The notes: generated by a model from the letters alone, not told the origin. A stretch of DNA of 64,000 nucleotides from DTYU01 sp040756575 (GCA_040756575.1 JBFLYP010000011.1:1-64000), one strand, 5' to 3'. Shown: positions 24,529 through 32,742, counted from the first letter of the stretch. A program made the numbers and translations.

Positions 24529-24979
24529 CTCCGTCCACTCCTCCCTCCTTTTCCTGGGCGTGTTTCAGCTTGCCTTGCTGCCGCTTTAGAAGATCCACAA
24601 GTGTTACCGATGCCAGTACGTTCCTCAGAGCTTCGTTGGCTTCCTGCCAAACGTCTCGAACGGCGCAACAATCGACCCGCGAGCATGCTTCCCGGTCATA
24701 AAGGCAGTCCATTAAGGCGATTGTCCCGCCGAGGATCTCGACCAGTTCACTGACCCGGATCTCCGAAGCATCTTTGCTCAAAACAAACCCTCCGTGGGCG
24801 CCGCGGAAACTTCTGACAAACCCTGCAGCTTTTAATGGCAGGATCAGTTGCTCTAAGTACTGTTCAGAAATCTCCTGGCGGCGCGCAACATCCTTCAGGC
24901 TCACCGGACCCGCCGCGCTGTGTTCCGCAATATCCATAAGCGCCCTCACCCCGTAACGGATTCTGGTAGAGAGCTTCAT
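24509..24979 (-). CDS. Rrf2 family transcriptional regulator (IscR-like)
   Basis: A 156-residue winged-helix regulator with the Rrf2 start MKLSTRIRYGVRALMDIAEH, the recognition region ISEQYLEQLILPLKAAGFVRSFRGAHGGF, and a Cys cluster (EACSRVDCCAVRDVW) where IscR-type members bind an Fe-S cluster. The ATG at 24979 follows GGAGGGAAG; the frame extends further upstream without support. It lies 116 bp after sufBD and overlaps the nadA start by 20 bp on the same strand. The context suggests an Fe-S sensor controlling this suf-nadA cluster. Confidence 0.9.
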   Translation of the reverse strand: MKLSTRIRYGVRALMDIAEHSAAGPVSLKDVARRQEISEQYLEQLILPLKAAGFVRSFRGAHGGFVLSKDASEIRVSELVEILGGTIALMDCLYDREACSRVDCCAVRDVWQEANEALRNVLASVTLVDLLKRQQGKLKHAQEKEGGVDGGDQKRA

Positions 24980-25095
24980 CTCGTCTTCCCTCCGCAAATT
25001 TGTCAACAGCATTGTGCCGGCTTACGTCTTCCATAAACAACATAAGGAGTTTCGTCCCGTTCGGAAACGCGGCGGCGTGGACGCCGACAGACCCT

Positions 25096-26265
25096 TCAGA
25101 CCATACTTCCCTGGCTGGCCGTGATGGCGCGGTTGATCTCGGCTTCCAACTCCGTCGGCAGGCCTTCAATCTGTACATTCAAAAAGCCGCGGACAATCGT
25201 AGCTGTAGCCTCTTCTTCATTCAACCCGCGGGCCATCAGATACTCAATCTCCTCTTGTGCGATCTTTCCTACCGCCGCCTCGTGGGACAACTCAGCCCCA
25301 GCCGTTTTAGCTTCTAGTTCCGGAATGGCGTGAATGAGACCCCGTTCTGCGAGAATCAGGCCCCGGCATTCCAAGTGAGCTTTTACCCCTTCTGCCTCCC
25401 CGACCAGCCGCCCGCGGCTGATGATATCGCCTCCTACGGTAATGGTCCTGGCTATCGACTCCGCCCGCGTATGAGGGGCGCGAAGCACAACGCCGGATCC
25501 GACGTCCATTAAGCTCTCCGGCGGGGCTACCAAAATCGAATGAAAGCGGGCGGTGGCTCCTGACCCCTCTAAATAGGCCACAGGGTACATCTGCAGGGTA
25601 TCCACCGCCTGCAGGCAGATGTAATTGGATATGAAAACCCCGTCTTCTTCCACCAGGGCGGCGCTGCGCGGCCGCACATGCATCTTTTCTCCCCATTTAT
25701 GAATCATTGTAAAGGATAACCTTGCGTTCTTCTTAACGTAAAATTCGGAAATACCGATGTGCATGCCGGTACGTGCGTCATGGGCACTGGCACATCCTGA
25801 AATCAGGTTCAACTCGGCCCCTTCATCCACCACCACGATATTGTGCACTGCCTGCGTAATCCCCTCCGCAGCGATGTACAGGCAAGCCTGCAAGGGATAG
25901 GTTACCTTTACTCCCGGCAGGGCATGGATAAAGTATCCGTGGAGGGCGTGTTCGCGGGCGTAAGAAGTATATTCATCTTTGTCGGCCTGCACGAGCCGCC
26001 AGCGGTAGTTCTCCAGCCAAGGATAACGCCTGACGGCTTCGTCTGTACTCATAACCTCGAGGCCGTCCTGTTTTGTGTGGCAGTGAACGACCGAATGGTC
26101 AATCTGAATATAGGTGCCGATACGCTCTATTTCCCTGACGTCCACTCCGGTGCCCAGCATCCGCTCGGCATCTTCCCGGCGTAAAACACTCAGGTCGTCT
26201 AAATAGGCCCGTGACGGCGCCTTTTTCTCAAAGATGAGCGGGCTGATACGTTGGTCTTTCTTCAT
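25096..26265 (-). CDS. sufB: SufB/SufD-type Fe-S cluster scaffold protein
   Basis: A 389-residue SufBD-core protein, shorter than SufB of Proteobacteria (about 480-495). It contains VVDEGAELNLISGCAS, the HIGISEFYVKKNARLSFTMIHKWG strand, beta-helix repeats, and the C-terminal AGAELSHEAAVGKIAQEEIEYLMARGLNEEEATATIVRGF, the SufC-binding region shared by SufB and SufD. With SufC it forms the minimal two-gene (SUF or SMS-type) cluster assembly machine; no sufD, sufS or sufU is adjacent. ATG 26265 follows GGGAGGTGA and lies 5 bp after sufC. Confidence 0.88.
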   Translation of the reverse strand: MKKDQRISPLIFEKKAPSRAYLDDLSVLRREDAERMLGTGVDVREIERIGTYIQIDHSVVHCHTKQDGLEVMSTDEAVRRYPWLENYRWRLVQADKDEYTSYAREHALHGYFIHALPGVKVTYPLQACLYIAAEGITQAVHNIVVVDEGAELNLISGCASAHDARTGMHIGISEFYVKKNARLSFTMIHKWGEKMHVRPRSAALVEEDGVFISNYICLQAVDTLQMYPVAYLEGSGATARFHSILVAPPESLMDVGSGVVLRAPHTRAESIARTITVGGDIISRGRLVGEAEGVKAHLECRGLILAERGLIHAIPELEAKTAGAELSHEAAVGKIAQEEIEYLMARGLNEEEATATIVRGFLNVQIEGLPTELEAEINRAITASQGSMV

Positions 26266-26270
26266 TGAAG

Positions 26271-27050
26271 TCACCTCCCGTCTTTCTGAACCGAAATGGT
26301 GGGATGTAAGGGAACACAAGCGCTGTACCCCGCCTGCCGAATGCAGTTAAACAGTTCGAGAGGGTTACCGCTGCAAGCTAATTGGCCTTCAAACATTACG
26401 TGCCCGATATCAGCGTTTACGTATTGCAGAATGTGTCCGGTATGCGTAATGATAAGGCCCGACTTGCTGTGCCGCGGGTGGCGCCTGCCGCCGTCACCGC
26501 AATGCCCGGGCATTCCGCGGTCAAGCAAACGGTTGATGGTCCGGCCGATAAGGTTGATATTTTCCAGGTCAACCCCTGACTCCGGCTCGTCTAAGAGGAC
26601 CAAGTCCGGATCCTGGACGATGAGCTGCAAAAGCTCCGAACGCTTCATTTCCCCGCCGGAAAAGCCCTGGTTCACTTCTCGGTCTAAAAAGTCCTCGAAG
26701 TTTAATTGCGCGGGCAGTTCGGGGGGCATCACCCGACCCCGCGAACAGATCTGGAGCATATCCCGCAATAGAAGACCCCGGATCGTCGGGGGGCGCTGGA
26801 GGGACAGTCCGATCCCCCGCTGCACCCGTTCATAAACCGGCAGATGGGTTATATCCTCACCCTTGAATAGGATCTGCCCCTCAAGAACCTTATAGCGCGG
26901 GAAACCGACTAAGGTCCCTAACAAAGTTGATTTGCCCGAACCGTTGGGTCCGAAAAGGACGTGGGTTTCCCCGGTCCGAATCTCCAAGTTGACATCTCGG
27001 AGGATAACGCGATCCTCTATTGCGACCGTCAAATTGTTAATCTTTAACAC
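26271..27050 (-). CDS. sufC: Fe-S assembly ATPase SufC
   Basis: A 259-residue ABC-type ATPase with Walker A (LFGPNGSGKSTLLGTL near residue 34), Q-loop (GIGLSLQRPPTI), signature FSGGEMKRSELLQ and Walker B LVLLDEPESGVDLENI. These are the SufC hallmarks. An insertion rich in Gly, His and Arg (GMPGHCGDGGRRHPRHSKSG) sits between Walker B and the HTGHILQY switch region, where SufC normally has a short linker. GTG 27050 follows AGGAGG; the longer frame upstream is unsupported. It is the first gene of the leftward suf cluster and has a near-consensus promoter about 120 bp upstream. Confidence 0.93.
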   Translation of the reverse strand: MLKINNLTVAIEDRVILRDVNLEIRTGETHVLFGPNGSGKSTLLGTLVGFPRYKVLEGQILFKGEDITHLPVYERVQRGIGLSLQRPPTIRGLLLRDMLQICSRGRVMPPELPAQLNFEDFLDREVNQGFSGGEMKRSELLQLIVQDPDLVLLDEPESGVDLENINLIGRTINRLLDRGMPGHCGDGGRRHPRHSKSGLIITHTGHILQYVNADIGHVMFEGQLACSGNPLELFNCIRQAGYSACVPLHPTISVQKDGR

Positions 27051-27172
27051 GAGGAACCTCCTGTTGCTAAAGAGTCTGTTACAGCCCCAATCCGCTATCA
27101 TCCGGATAAGGGCTCAGTTAATCCTGAAACCTTTCACTTATGAAATACTACTATAATGATAGGGTTAATCGT

Positions 27173-27201
27173 ATAATATCAATTGTTAAATTACTCGTCA
27201 A
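27173..27201 (-). promoter_or_regulatory. Promoter of the sufC-sufBD-rrf2-nadA cluster
   Basis: On the minus strand TTGACG (27201-27196), a 17-base spacer and TATTAT (27178-27173). Downstream of the -10 lies an AT-rich dyad-like stretch (27140-27170), a plausible Rrf2 operator. It gives a leader of about 115 nt before sufC. Confidence 0.65.
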
Positions 27202-27482
27202 GCATAAACTAATCCCCCTATCGCATTTACCCTGTTGGCGGCGGCCGGCGCGCTGGTTTATAGACGTATTTAGACGCAGAGAGGCTTGCATTTGAAACGT
27301 ATGCGTTCATATCGTTGCTCTTGAAGGGGGGTTAGTCCGGAAGCCGTACCATGCCTTGGATCCGGCGGCGTATCAATCAGTTCGCCGCCTTACCGAAACG
27401 GGGCCGCGGGTTCGAAACCGGTCTTTCGCCCCAAAACAAAAAGGGGTTTCCCGGGATTGTGCCGGAAGGCCTTTGGGCAAAG

Positions 27483-27506
27483 AAAAAACCGGGAGGTTTT
27501 CCCGGG
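27483..27506 (-). terminator. Terminator of the YkgJ-like gene
   Basis: On the minus strand CCGGG and CCCGG arms around an 7-base loop are followed by TTTTTT. It lies 35 bp after the ykgJ-like stop. A second short CCCC/GGGG hairpin near 27430-27450 follows. The remaining 27202-27430 holds no gene I can support. Confidence 0.65.
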
Positions 27507-27541
27507 CAGATTTTTCAAATCGAACGGCAGGCGGGACCGTT

Positions 27542-28351
27542 CTATCCTTCAAGTATCGCCTGACGGAGGCGGTCCGCTAAGGATAACTCTGTATTGCCGG
27601 GTGTTGTACCCGCGAGCGGGCCTTCACCGAAAGTCGCCGCCATTTCCGTGAGGAGCACCCTCACCGCTTTTAGGCGGCGGCGATAGAAGGTTTCATGGTC
27701 CATAACATCTTCGCCGATATCGAGCTTCTTCCTTAGAGTATCAGGCATAAAGAGAAGAGGCATCAGCATCCGGGCGGTGTTAGCGGTGAGCCAGGCGCGG
27801 CAGTTCAGCGTTTCTGTTGCATACTGGACCAAAGACAAATACAGATCGGAGAGTTCGTAATACTTGTAGGCCCCGGAGTCTTCGAGCCATTCCCTGACCG
27901 TCCACTCGCGTTTTCCCTCGTGTCCCAGGCAGAATTCCATTCGTTCCACCATAAACAGCCTTTCCTGCACCCGGGGGGCTTCGCCCGAGTTTTCAATCCG
28001 CACCGCGCGGCCGATCGGATAAGTGCGGCAGTTACGCGGCCGGACCTCATAAATGCTGCAGCGCCCGTCCTCAAGTAAGAAAGCGCAATTACCTCTTTCT
28101 GCATGATTGAACCACACAAAGGGCCAGCGTGAGGAGGTGCCGAAATCGTAATTACAGAAGATCTCGAGGAACTCAGCCCCCGAGGTTTTAAGGCGTCTGG
28201 TAATCACCTCCACATCCCAGGGGTCAAGCATGATTGTTATAAGACGGCAGCATTTACCCATGCACTGGGCGTTGCATTCGAATGTAAAGGTATCCTCAGG
28301 TTTAAGTTCTTGTCGGGTAGAGTTAACGGTTACGCTGCTGTTTAACTCCAA
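27542..28351 (-). CDS. YkgJ/UPF0153-type Cys-cluster protein
   Basis: The 269-residue protein has the CxCCR-like metal or cluster motif FECNAQCMGKCCRLITIML near residues 24-43, followed by NCAFLLEDGRCSIYEVRPRNCRTYPIGR near 105-130. These eight-plus cysteines define the YkgJ (UPF0153, CxxxCxxCC) family, thought to bind zinc or an Fe-S cluster; its reaction is unknown. The C-terminal 120 residues are helical and lineage-specific. The start is TTG 28351 with AGGGGGAAG upstream. It lies upstream of suf on the same strand but is separated by a terminator. Confidence 0.82.
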   Translation of the reverse strand: MELNSSVTVNSTRQELKPEDTFTFECNAQCMGKCCRLITIMLDPWDVEVITRRLKTSGAEFLEIFCNYDFGTSSRWPFVWFNHAERGNCAFLLEDGRCSIYEVRPRNCRTYPIGRAVRIENSGEAPRVQERLFMVERMEFCLGHEGKREWTVREWLEDSGAYKYYELSDLYLSLVQYATETLNCRAWLTANTARMLMPLLFMPDTLRKKLDIGEDVMDHETFYRRRLKAVRVLLTEMAATFGEGPLAGTTPGNTELSLADRLRQAILEG

Positions 28352-28428
28352 GTTTCTTCCCCCTTAGCGAGTTAGTCATTTAAAGCCTACTTTTATTGAT
28401 TGCTCCTGTCAATGGTTATCCGGCTCAT

Positions 28429-29817
28429 TTAAGGTCCTTCGGCTCTACACGGCCTTTCTGCTCTAAAGCGAAGGATTAACACCGCCAGCCCGGACAATGC
28501 GAGGAAAGAGGAAATTACCAAAATATTTTGTAGAAAGAACCAGAGCACCATATAAACCGTGGATATCACGAGGGACATCAACATCAGGGGAAAAGCGACC
28601 TTCATGAATCCGGCGAAAGTGAGGTACAGGCCGCGTTTTTCTGCAATTCCGGCAACGATTACGTTTGCCGAAGCCCCGATAATGGTTCCGTTGCCGCCCA
28701 AACAGGCGCCGAGCGAAAGGCACCACCAGAGGAAGTGCAGGTCGCCGACCGACATATGGGCCAACCGCCCTACCTCCTTGAGAAGCGGAATCATCGTGGC
28801 CACAAACGGTATGTTGTCCACAAACGAAGAAGCAAGCGCCGAAATCCACATAACCAGCATGCCGCTGAGGATCGTTTGCCCCCCCGTTGCTTCAAGGCTT
28901 AACCTGGCCAGTGCCCCGATGATCCCGACCGCTTCAAGGGCGCCGACGATAATGAAAAGGCCGGCGAAGAAGAAGATGACGGGCCATTCCACAAAGGAGA
29001 GAGGCTCCTCGGGGTCGGTGCGGGTAATCACCAACAGGAGCGCAGCGCCGCTCAATGCGATAACGCTTGATTCAAGATGCAGGTACTGGTGGAGCAAGAA
29101 TCCTACTATGACCAGGCCGAGGACGGTTATGCATTTACGCAAAAGGGACGGGTTTTTAAGTTCGGCCCTGGCGTCGAACTCCAGGATACCGTTGCGGTGC
29201 TCATCGGGGAGGCGCAATTCCTTCCGGTAGATAAGCTGCAAAATAAAGACGGTTGTTACATGAATCAGAACGATAACGGGGGTTAGGTTAATTACAAAAT
29301 CCATAAACCCGAGACCGGCTGCGCTCCCGATCATAATGTTCGGCGGATCGCCGATGAGGGTTGCGGTCCCGCCGATGTTAGATGCCAGGATTTCCGCTAC
29401 CAGAAACGGGAGCGGGTTGATCTTCAGTTTACCGGCGATGGCCAAGGTGACGGGTACAATCAGCAGCACTGTGGTAACGTTGTCAAGTACGGATGAAACA
29501 ACAGCTGTTACCCCGGCGAGGGAGGCCAGGATAGCGGGCGGGTGTCCGCCTGCTGCCTGGGCTGCTTTGATGGCGAGGAATTCAAAAATCCCTGTTTCCC
29601 GGGTCAGACCCACGATAATCATCATCCCAACAAGCAGCCCTATGGTGTTCCAGTCGATTGCCGCCACTGCTTTTTCCGGCGGTGTAATCCCGGCTAAGAC
29701 AACGACGGCGGCGCCCGCAAAAGCAGCCACTGTCCGGTGAATTTTTTCAGTAACGATAACTGCGTAGGTGACCAGGAAGACAATAACCGCAAGGTAAAGG
29801 TGGTAGGTGCCGGGCAA
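28429..29817 (-). CDS. ArsB/NhaD superfamily ion transporter (copy 1)
   Basis: The 462-residue protein has about 11-12 membrane segments and motifs of the ion transporter (IT) superfamily: IDWNTIGLLVGMMIIVGLTRETG, SSVLDNVTTVLLIVPVTLAIA, and SNIGGTATLIGDPPNIMIGSAAG in the first half. Pseudo-symmetric partners in the second half are SSFVDNIPFVATMIPLL and SLGACLGGNGTIIGASANVI. Substrate could be arsenite, sodium or an organic anion. It is about half identical by eye to 37628-38926. The TTG start is preceded by GGAGGAG, the terminal part of dispersed element copy A. It is divergent from the ribosomal protein operon. Confidence 0.85.
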   Translation of the reverse strand: MPGTYHLYLAVIVFLVTYAVIVTEKIHRTVAAFAGAAVVVLAGITPPEKAVAAIDWNTIGLLVGMMIIVGLTRETGIFEFLAIKAAQAAGGHPPAILASLAGVTAVVSSVLDNVTTVLLIVPVTLAIAGKLKINPLPFLVAEILASNIGGTATLIGDPPNIMIGSAAGLGFMDFVINLTPVIVLIHVTTVFILQLIYRKELRLPDEHRNGILEFDARAELKNPSLLRKCITVLGLVIVGFLLHQYLHLESSVIALSGAALLLVITRTDPEEPLSFVEWPVIFFFAGLFIIVGALEAVGIIGALARLSLEATGGQTILSGMLVMWISALASSFVDNIPFVATMIPLLKEVGRLAHMSVGDLHFLWWCLSLGACLGGNGTIIGASANVIVAGIAEKRGLYLTFAGFMKVAFPLMLMSLVISTVYMVLWFFLQNILVISSFLALSGLAVLILRFRAERPCRAEGP

Positions 29818-29824
29818 AGTTTAC

Positions 29825-30146
29825 TCGCTCCTCCGAGAATGCGTTCTTCTTCCGTGGGGCGCGGCGATGAGCTTCGTATTACTGCGCCAGGCTCGCCCAG
29901 CATTTAAGAGGTGGGATGTGGGAGGTTAGAGGTGAGATTTCTTAAGGGAGAAATTCGCTGCGCGAATTTCTTCATAGCTCGCACTTCCCACTTCCCACTT
30001 CCCACTTCCCACTTCCCAATTGCTCGCTCCTCACCGCGTTCTGTTGATGTTACTCTTCTGCATCTAAGCAATTAGCTTACGGGTCTATTCGCCCCATTTT
30101 CATCCTTCGTTATGCGGCTCGCCGCATGCGGCGCTCCTTAGATTTT
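29825..30146 (-). repeat. Dispersed leader element, copy A (minus strand, with nested insertion)
   Basis: On the minus strand this copy begins AAGGAGCGCCGCATGCGGC, passes TGGGGCGAATAGACCCGTAA, TTGCTTAGATGCAGAAGAGT and GGAACGCGG, and ends AGCTCATCGCCGCGCCCC, ACGGAAGAAGAACGCATTCTC and GGAGGAGCG. The final GGAGGAG is the ribosome site of the transporter gene (start 29817). A 120 bp sub-element (29901-30021) interrupts it: five tandem GGGAAGT heptamers and the inverted repeat GAAATTCGC/GCGAATTTC. Beyond it, 30147-30301 holds nothing I recognise. Confidence 0.8.
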
Positions 30147-30301
30147 AACTAACACTTTTTATTAAACCCGTTCTAATGCTTCTTAGGCAAGTAAACATAT
30201 TATCCTTCTTTGATTTTATTTTTATTTTTTACGCTTACTATGTAGGCATTGTAATTACATGACAGTGTTCTAAAGCTGACCGCAGCACCGACAGATAATA
30301 G

Positions 30302-30330
30302 TTGACAGCAGGGATTCCTTGTGCTACATT
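30302..30330 (+). promoter_or_regulatory. Promoter of the rpmG-secE-nusG-rpl operon
   Basis: TTGACA (30302-30307), 17 bases, TACATT (30325-30330), about 65 bp before rpmG. Confidence 0.6.
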
Positions 30331-30394
30331 ACTTAAGGCGTGGTGTGTAATCTATAACGCGTCTTTTTTTTACTATTGAAAGGCGGGTATCAGC

Positions 30395-30544
30395 ATGCGG
30401 GTCATTGTTACACTTGCTTGTACGCAGTGCAAACGGCGGAACTATACTACGACCAAAAACAAGAAAAACGACCCGGGGAGGATTGAGTTTAAGAAGTACT
30501 GCCGGTGGTGTGGAACTCATACTCTGCACAAAGAGACCAGGTAG
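30395..30544 (+). CDS. rpmG: 50S ribosomal protein L33
   Basis: A 49-residue protein reading MRVIVTLACTQCKRRNYTTT, then KNKKNDPGRIEFKKYCRWCG and THTLHKETR. It has two CxxC pairs that bind zinc in the C+ form of L33. It has the normal L33 length and gene position before secE. ATG 30395 has an AAGGCGGG upstream. It belongs to the large ribosomal subunit. Confidence 0.95.
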   Translation: MRVIVTLACTQCKRRNYTTTKNKKNDPGRIEFKKYCRWCGTHTLHKETR

Positions 30545-30563
30545 CTTGGTAAAGGGTGAGAAG

Positions 30564-30947
30564 ATGGCCGTCATAAAGACCGGTAAGGAAAGAAAAGAAC
30601 GTCACGCGGTGCAAAAGGCCGCGGGACCGCAAAAGGTTGGGAAGGCGAAGCAACCGAAGAAGTCTGCGGACGGCCCGGTACAGAAAGAGTCCGGCCTAAA
30701 GCCGGTCCGGCAGGAAACTGCCAGGCGCGAGGCTGTTAAAAGGCGTTCGAATTTTAAAGAACAGGTAAGAAGCATCCGGCAGTTTTTTTCAGGCGCATGG
30801 CAAGAGCTGAAAAAGGTACACTGGCCGACGAGGCGAGAGGTGGCGATCTATACGGGCGTGGTGCTTGCAGTGGTAACCATCGTAATGGTTATTATTTGGA
30901 TCGCCGATTCGATTTTCAGCCAGATACTGAGGCTGATCATCGCTTGA
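30564..30947 (+). CDS. secE: Preprotein translocase subunit SecE
   Basis: A 127-residue SecE. The conserved C-terminal part has QFFSGAWQELKKVHWPTRREVAIYTGVVLAVVTIVMVIIWIADSIFSQIL: the amphipathic helix with the WPTRxE motif followed by one membrane segment. SecE clamps SecY in the protein-export channel. The N-terminal 70 residues are a long Lys/Arg-rich tail (KERHAVQKAAGPQKVGKAKQ), unusual compared with the 60-70-residue SecE of Bacillus. ATG 30564 follows AAGGGTGAGAAG. It lies between rpmG and nusG as in most Firmicutes. Confidence 0.93.
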   Translation: MAVIKTGKERKERHAVQKAAGPQKVGKAKQPKKSADGPVQKESGLKPVRQETARREAVKRRSNFKEQVRSIRQFFSGAWQELKKVHWPTRREVAIYTGVVLAVVTIVMVIIWIADSIFSQILRLIIA

Positions 30948-30987
30948 ACCCCGCTCCCGGGTGCGAGCGCCCGCGAATGTTGGTTAA

Positions 30988-31011
30988 GGAGGTGAGGGGG
31001 CTGTCGCCTCC
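30988..31011 (+). promoter_or_regulatory. Hairpin enclosing the Shine-Dalgarno before nusG
   Basis: GGAGGTGA (30988-30995) can pair fully, with one G-U, with TCGCCTCC (31004-31011), leaving an 8-base loop. The nusG GTG follows six bases later. The only strong ribosome site before nusG is therefore inside the stem. A small frame MLVKEVRGLSPPCRE (ATG 30978) overlaps it and ends at the nusG start, which would allow coupled translation. Confidence 0.5.
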
Positions 31012-31016
31012 CTGCC

Positions 31017-31544
31017 GTGAATAAGCAGTGGTACGTCGTGCATACTTACTCCGGTTACGAGAATAAAGTCAAAGCAAACTTGGAAAAGCGGATCGCCTCA
31101 ATGAATATGGAGGATAAGATATTTCGCATCGTTGTGCCGGAGGAAGATGAAGTCGAAATTAAAGACGGTAAAAAGAGGATCTCAAAGCGAAAGATATTCC
31201 CCGGTTATGTCCTTGTCGAGATGGACATGACCGATGAATCGTGGTACGTGGTACGGAACACCCCGGGGGTTACCGGCTTTGTAGGGAGCGGAAACAAGCC
31301 GGTACCTTTGACGGAGCCTGAAGCAGAACTGATACTGAAGCAGGCACAGGGAGAAATTCCACGGGTACGGATCGACCTGACCCCGGGAGAAAAGATCAGG
31401 GTTACGTCCGGGCCGTTCCAAAATTTCATTGGCGTTATCGAGGAGATTAATACCGAAAAGGCGAAACTGAAAGTAATGATCTCCATGTTTGGCCGGGAGA
31501 CACCGATAGAACTTGACTATTCCCAGGTAGAGAAGATAATTTAA
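31017..31544 (+). CDS. nusG: Transcription termination/antitermination factor NusG
   Basis: A 175-residue NusG. The N-terminal NGN domain starts NKQWYVVHTYSGYENKVKANLEKR and contains KIFPGYVLVEMDMTDESWYVVRNTPGVTGFVG, which binds the RNA polymerase clamp. The C-terminal KOW domain has PGEKIRVTSGPFQNFIGVIEEIN and KVMISMFGRETPIELDYSQVEKI. NusG links transcription to Rho and to ribosomes. GTG 31017 gives the standard N-terminus; its ribosome site may be sequestered by a hairpin. It sits in the usual position between secE and rplK. Confidence 0.96.
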   Translation: MNKQWYVVHTYSGYENKVKANLEKRIASMNMEDKIFRIVVPEEDEVEIKDGKKRISKRKIFPGYVLVEMDMTDESWYVVRNTPGVTGFVGSGNKPVPLTEPEAELILKQAQGEIPRVRIDLTPGEKIRVTSGPFQNFIGVIEEINTEKAKLKVMISMFGRETPIELDYSQVEKII

Positions 31545-31561
31545 ACGGGGGCGAAAAAGAA

Positions 31562-31990
31562 TTGGCAAAAAAGGTTCAGGCGATAGTGAAACTCCAAATT
31601 CCGGCAGGTAAAGCCACTCCGGCACCGCCCGTCGGACCGGCTTTGGGCCAGCACGGGGTTAACATCATGGCTTTTGTCAAGGAATACAACGAGCGGACCG
31701 CCGCCCAGGCCGGACTGATCATCCCGGTGGAGATAACGGTTTACGAGGACCGGTCCTTTAGTTTCGTTTGCAAGACGCCGCCGGCATCGGTGCTGTTAAA
31801 GAAGGCGGCGGGTATCGAAACGGCTTCCGGAGAGCCGAACCGTAAAATTGTCGGTAAAGTGACCCGGTCCAAAGTGCGGGAAATCGCCGAATTAAAGATG
31901 CCTGATTTGAATGCGGCTTCGGTTGAAGCCGCTGTACGAATGGTCGAGGGCACGGCCAGGAGTATGGGTATCGAAATCGTTGAAGGGTAA
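31562..31990 (+). CDS. rplK: 50S ribosomal protein L11
   Basis: The 142-residue protein is L11, part of the GTPase-associated centre of the large subunit, needed for factor function and for Rel activation. It has VKLQIPAGKATPAPPVGPALGQHGVNIMAFVKEYN, the switch between domains near residue 70, and GKVTRSKVREIAELKMPDLNA in the RNA-binding C-terminal domain. It starts with TTG 31562 after GGGGGCGAAAAAG. Normal length. Confidence 0.97.
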   Translation: MAKKVQAIVKLQIPAGKATPAPPVGPALGQHGVNIMAFVKEYNERTAAQAGLIIPVEITVYEDRSFSFVCKTPPASVLLKKAAGIETASGEPNRKIVGKVTRSKVREIAELKMPDLNAASVEAAVRMVEGTARSMGIEIVEG

Positions 31991-32049
31991 TTTTCAAGGT
32001 TAAGTCTGTGGGAGGAGATTGACTCCGGTTACCACAAGGAGGAGTTAAA

Positions 32050-32742
32050 TTGCCAAGGTACGGAAAGAAGTATCAGGAAGCTCAAAAACAGGTGGACAGG
32101 TCCAAGCTTTATGAGCCCCTTGAAGCGATGGACCTCATTAAGAAGGTTGCGTCGGCTAAGTTTGATGAGACGGTTGAAGCGGCGATAAAATTAGGTGTGG
32201 ACCCGCGCCATGCCGACCAGCAGGTGCGCGGCGCGGTGGTGTTGCCGCACGGAACAGGTAAAACAAGGCGGGTGGCGGTATTCGCGCGCGGTGAAAAGGT
32301 GAAAGAGGCAGAGGCCGCAGGTGCCGATTTCGTTGGGGCGGAAGACCTGATTGCCCGCGTGCAGGAGGGATGGCTTGATTTCGACGTGGCCATCGCCACC
32401 CCTGACGTGATGGGGATGGTCGGTAAAGTGGGGCGTATTTTAGGTCCCCGCGGTCTGATGCCGAATCCCAAGACGGGAACTGTTACGTTCGATATCGCCC
32501 GCGCTGTTTCCGAGGTGAAGGCCGGCAAGATCGAGTACCGGGTGGATAAGGCGGGGATCATTCATGCCCCCATCGGTAAAGTCTCTTTTGACTCCGAGAA
32601 GCTGGTCGAAAACCTGCGGACTTTGGTCGAAGCCCTGGTACGTGCGAAACCGGCTGCAGCGAAAGGTCAGTATTTGAAGGGGATCAGCGTCTCATCGACA
32701 ATGGGACCCGGGGTAAAAGTGAACGTGTTGAAGGTTTCTTAA
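32050..32742 (+). CDS. rplA: 50S ribosomal protein L1
   Basis: A 230-residue L1. It has GKKYQEAQKQVDRSKLYEPLEAMDLIKKVASAKFDETVEAAIKLGVDPRHADQ, then GVAVATPDVMG-like and GRILGPRGLMPNPKTGTVTFD, and ends SSTMGPGVKVNV. L1 forms the mobile stalk at the E site and represses its own operon by binding mRNA in many bacteria. TTG 32050 follows AAGGAGGAG. Co-transcribed with rplK. Confidence 0.97.
   Translation: MPRYGKKYQEAQKQVDRSKLYEPLEAMDLIKKVASAKFDETVEAAIKLGVDPRHADQQVRGAVVLPHGTGKTRRVAVFARGEKVKEAEAAGADFVGAEDLIARVQEGWLDFDVAIATPDVMGMVGKVGRILGPRGLMPNPKTGTVTFDIARAVSEVKAGKIEYRVDKAGIIHAPIGKVSFDSEKLVENLRTLVEALVRAKPAAAKGQYLKGISVSSTMGPGVKVNVLKVS

Noticed and set aside
27405..27420. tRNA T-arm-like word GGGTTCGAAACC
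   Set aside because: No acceptor, D or anticodon arm can be built around it and no CCA-type 3' end follows.
30405..30563. N-terminal extension of SecE into rpmG
   Set aside because: It is rpmG in another frame; ATG 30564 has its own ribosome site.
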